30,692 nucleotides of DNA from a virus: positions 1 to 30,692 of the IMG/VR virus record IMGVR_UViG_3300032293_001336; one strand, given 5' to 3'. Shown one piece after another: positions 28,050-30,692 of the stretch. Within the stretch, counting starts at the first letter, position 1; every line of letters begins with the position of its first letter. The notes under the pieces were generated by a model that did not search any database, was not told the DNA's origin, and saw only the letters and a list, made by a program, of their open reading frames with translations. Made by a program: the position numbers and the translations under genes.

Positions 28050-30692
28050 TCAGTCGGGGATGAGGTTGGATCCGAGGTCAAAGACGTCTCGGATGACATG
28101 GAGAACGGAGACTCCTGCGGCGGCAGAGTCGTTGAAAAGGCCGATGGCAGAGGCGATCTTCTCGACATCCCGCAGGACGTCGGTCGAATCGAAGTCGATG
28201 AAGAGGTTCTTGAAGGCACCCGGTGCTGCTGCGATGGAGGAGAACAGACCGGAGTCGGGTCGGTATTCCCCTGCGGCAGCAAAGATCGCTCCCTGGATCT
28301 CCTCGCCGATTACAGGGAACCCGAAAAGCCAGTCGGTCGAGGCACTGAGCGCAATGCGTCGAACCGACCAATACTTCTCGTCGAAGACCTCTTCATCCTC
28401 GTCATCTCGCAGGTCTCGCCATGCGTTGCGGACCACCCCGGCGAGCACTCCATTGAGGAGGACGACAAAGAGGAAAGCTCGGGCCTTTTCCGCGTTGGTG
28501 CCTTTCGCCAGTGTGTAGCCGAGGAGCGCGAAGTTTTTTCTCGCATCCGACCCGAATGCCCAGGAAAGCTTCGCAATTGGGGATGTCGCGGAAATTTCGT
28601 AGAAAGAGCGGGTGCCCATGCGTGTGGGCTGGGCAAGGTTCTCGACGATGCGCTCAGTCTCCGCATGAGCCTCGGCGACGGGATCTGATGCTTTTCGTTT
28701 CTTCGCCTGCTTCAGTTGGTAGTCGTAAACGATGGCGTAGGTTCCTGATGTGAACCTTGCGTCTGTCGCTGAGAGGAGTTGCCCTGTCTTCCTCACGGCA
28801 TGCTTCAGACGGGTCGGCTCGGACGCTCGCAGTCCTTCCATCGCGAGTTGAACGTGGACCGGCGCGGCCTTGAGCCTGCGTTGCATGTAGGCCGAGTCGA
28901 GAGCATCCCTCCACTGGAGGTTGCCGGTGAGCAATTTCGACAAGCGCAGGACGAACGCTCCCGTTGGCATTGCTGCGCTTGCGGCCATGAGTTGAGTCGA
29001 TTGAATCAGTAGGGTGCCGACTCGACCGACCAGTGCCATTGATGCTGACCTGCCCACCATGCGGTCGTAGAGGTCTACCAGGGCAGTGCCTGCCGCCGCA
29101 TCCCGGTTCCCTCCCTGTGCGATCATGTCGATCCACTTTCGCAGGATCTTCACTGCCTCCTTGCCACTCGCTGCCGAGACGGAGTCGCCGAGATCACGGT
29201 TGCCGATCACTCCGCTCGCCTCGCGCATCAGCACTGCGTTCGCTTTCCAGTGAGCGATCTGCTTCTTATGGCTCAAGTAGGTCGCGATGGAGTCGCGGAA
29301 GTCAGGCTGAGCCGAGACCTGTGCGCGAGTGCGAAGGGATCCTGGTGTGAACGATCCAGCAGACACGGTGTTGCCGGTAGTGGGGTCAACGGTCTGCCCA
29401 TTGCCTGCCTGCTGGGGCTTGACCAGGAGCGGTGAGTAGTTCGCGTTCCTCGGCATGTTGATGCCGTAGATCTCCTTGTAGACCGCATTGAGGGGTTCAT
29501 ACTCCTGTGAGTATTGGTTGATCAGGAAGGTCAGCACCTTGTATCCGTTTTTTGAAAGCTTCGAGTAGATCTCGTCGATGAAGTCCTGCCCGTATGCCCA
29601 CTTCGAGACGATCTTACCGTTCTCGTCTCGCTTGCCTTTGAGATGCCTCTTGCCGTCCTCCTGCATCCACATGAGGAGCGCAGAGATCGCTTCAAGTTCG
29701 GAAAGGGGGACGACGTCGCCGGTCTCAGAGGTTGCGGTGAGGCTCCGTTGGGTCATCTCGTAGTGGAGTTTCTCCCCGGCGAACCGATTGCCTCCTGCGA
29801 GGGATGTGAAGAGATCCTCGATGCCGTCCGCGACCTGTTGAACCTCGTCGATCTTTTGGTTCTCGGCGCGGCGTTGCTCGTTGATGAACCACCGTCCCAC
29901 CTCATTGTCACCGAAGACCCAGGTGACCAACTGTTCAAAGTTGAGAAGGGAGAAGAACTTCTCCTTCATTCCTCCCGCCCAGGTCAACCCGATAGCCTCG
30001 GCCTTTCGAGTCTCAGACTCTAGTCCCGCCTTGCCGGTCGCCACTCGAAGGGAGGTGCGTTGCTGCTCTCGCCGATCTGCCTCTGCCTTCTTCTTGGTCT
30101 GGTAATCGAGGTAGCCCGCCTTCCAGACATCGGTGGCGAGGTCGAGGGCGGCATTCCTGCGCTCCGCTCCTGCGCCGTCGCGAACCTTGACCTTGATGGG
30201 ACGACCGTTTTTATCAACCTTGCCCGAGTCTGCGTAGACGTCGTTCCATCCGCCGAACATCCGCACCAGTTCCGCCTCAAGGAGTTTGTGCGCTTCTTCC
30301 TCCGGGGTGAGGTTGCCTGCGGCGACGATAGCTTCAAGTCCGAGGGCATGTGCCTCTGCGTCGTCTACGCTCCAGAGTTTCTTCGCCCTCTTGACGGTCT
30401 CGAAGAGGTCGTGGATGTCGGCACCCGCCTTGCCCTTTCGGGCCTTGCCAGACTCGTCCTTGGCGGGTTTGGCGATCTCGAAGAGTTTCTTGACTCCGTC
30501 GTTCGCTTCCTTCTTGAGGTGCGCTTCGAGGACGTCGTCGAGCCTCTTGAGCCGGGTCTCCAGTTCGTTGACCATGGCACCCGGTTCGGTGAGCGTGGCG
30601 ATCTTCACCATGCCGCCGATCTTGCCTCTCAGTTCCACCGGCAGAGCGGAGATCATGGCATCGAGGGTGCGGAGTGCGGCGACCATCGTCTC
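28050..30692 (-). CDS. Large internal virion protein, C-terminal part (runs off the right edge)
   Basis: The frame is open from base 30692 (first codons GAG, ACG, then ATG at 30686) to a stop at 28050, giving 880 residues in the window. The product is a very long helical protein with Ala, Lys, Glu and Arg. It has NEVGRWFINEQRRAENQKID in its first half, further on MLMWM/KGKRDENGKI, and near the C-terminus a hydrophobic segment (ARAFLFVVLLNGVLAGVV) followed by DDEDEEVFDEKYWSVRRIAL and WLFGFPVIGEEIQGA. This is typical of gp16-type ejection proteins and related large polyvalent phage proteins. No transglycosylase motif is seen in either half. If the ends join, the full protein has 1401 residues. 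Confidence 0.85.
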   Translation of the reverse strand, partial: ETMVAALRTLDAMISALPVELRGKIGGMVKIATLTEPGAMVNELETRLKRLDDVLEAHLKKEANDGVKKLFEIAKPAKDESGKARKGKAGADIHDLFETVKRAKKLWSVDDAEAHALGLEAIVAAGNLTPEEEAHKLLEAELVRMFGGWNDVYADSGKVDKNGRPIKVKVRDGAGAERRNAALDLATDVWKAGYLDYQTKKKAEADRREQQRTSLRVATGKAGLESETRKAEAIGLTWAGGMKEKFFSLLNFEQLVTWVFGDNEVGRWFINEQRRAENQKIDEVQQVADGIEDLFTSLAGGNRFAGEKLHYEMTQRSLTATSETGDVVPLSELEAISALLMWMQEDGKRHLKGKRDENGKIVSKWAYGQDFIDEIYSKLSKNGYKVLTFLINQYSQEYEPLNAVYKEIYGINMPRNANYSPLLVKPQQAGNGQTVDPTTGNTVSAGSFTPGSLRTRAQVSAQPDFRDSIATYLSHKKQIAHWKANAVLMREASGVIGNRDLGDSVSAASGKEAVKILRKWIDMIAQGGNRDAAAGTALVDLYDRMVGRSASMALVGRVGTLLIQSTQLMAASAAMPTGAFVLRLSKLLTGNLQWRDALDSAYMQRRLKAAPVHVQLAMEGLRASEPTRLKHAVRKTGQLLSATDARFTSGTYAIVYDYQLKQAKKRKASDPVAEAHAETERIVENLAQPTRMGTRSFYEISATSPIAKLSWAFGSDARKNFALLGYTLAKGTNAEKARAFLFVVLLNGVLAGVVRNAWRDLRDDEDEEVFDEKYWSVRRIALSASTDWLFGFPVIGEEIQGAIFAAAGEYRPDSGLFSSIAAAPGAFKNLFIDFDSTDVLRDVEKIASAIGLFNDSAAAGVSVLHVIRDVFDLGSNLIPD

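Larger units (their letters stand above)
1..30692. mobile_element. Temperate podovirus-like phage genome, probably circular map opened inside a gene
   Basis: The window contains a full set of phage modules: divergent regulators, integrase with attP-like repeats, replication, packaging, head, short-tail, internal core and lysis genes. No host gene is visible. The minus-strand gene that leaves at base 1 and the one that enters at base 30692 are both internal-virion-type and share codon phase across the join. This suggests a complete circular or circularly permuted genome of about 30.7 kb. No terminal direct repeat is visible at the two ends. A prophage cut out at its borders is less likely, because the attP region is internal and intact. 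Confidence 0.75.

Noticed and set aside
27933-28688. 251-codon open frame on the plus strand opposite the internal virion gene
   Set aside because: It is antisense to a well-supported gene and also crosses the boundary with the adaptor gene, with no start signal and Arg/Cys/Ser-rich shadow composition.

Overview
The window looks like the whole genome of a temperate, short-tailed (podovirus-type) phage, opened inside a gene. The organism itself is a phage. Its host is a bacterium I cannot name. The DNA is GC-rich by eye, most genes overlap their neighbour by ATGA, and several genes that are not coupled have an A/C-rich leader (ACCACC-type) instead of a Shine-Dalgarno site, which hints at a host with weak SD use. 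The M15-type endolysin fits a host with ordinary peptidoglycan.

Layout. A divergent control region sits at 24.6-24.7 kb. Rightward from it run a small ribbon-helix-helix (RHH) regulator (24702-24902), an attP-like region with a 5' tRNA half flanked by repeated short sites (about 25.0-25.3 kb), and a tyrosine integrase (25311-26306). Leftward runs essentially everything else on the minus strand. In order of transcription these are: a second RHH regulator paralogous to the first; small early genes; a RecE/Cas4-like nuclease; a cytosine-C5 methyltransferase whose whole length is also open in a second frame; a VRR-NUC nuclease; a winged-helix protein; a replication initiator with 11-bp iterons inside its gene; a DnaC-like loader; terminase small subunit; SSB; terminase large subunit; T7-gp8-like portal; scaffold; major capsid; an initiator-like tRNA(CAU); two tandem gp11-like tail tube proteins (the second fused to a collagen-like fibre); a gp12-like nozzle protein with six inserted repeats; a gp14-like internal protein; and a very large internal virion protein that runs off base 1.

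The right edge holds the other half of that last gene, open to base 30692 in a compatible codon phase. Joining the ends gives one 1401-residue protein and completes a T7-like order: internal virion protein, tail-fibre adaptor, holin, endolysin, two small lysis-cluster genes, then the convergent integrase. I therefore read the map as circular, although the junction itself cannot be seen.

How it works together. Virion genes follow the T7/podovirus plan, but there is no DNA or RNA polymerase. Replication is lambda/P22-like (initiator plus helicase loader plus SSB) and would borrow the host replisome. Lysogeny appears to rest on two facing RHH proteins that share operator sequences TGCCGTAT(C/T)ACG: one operator fills the spacer of the leftward promoter, the other overlaps the -10 of the rightward promoter. 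The main unusual points are the double-coded methyltransferase, the initiator-like phage tRNA, the all-RHH switch, the in-gene iterons, the tail-tube/collagen fusion and the 5'-half tRNA attP.
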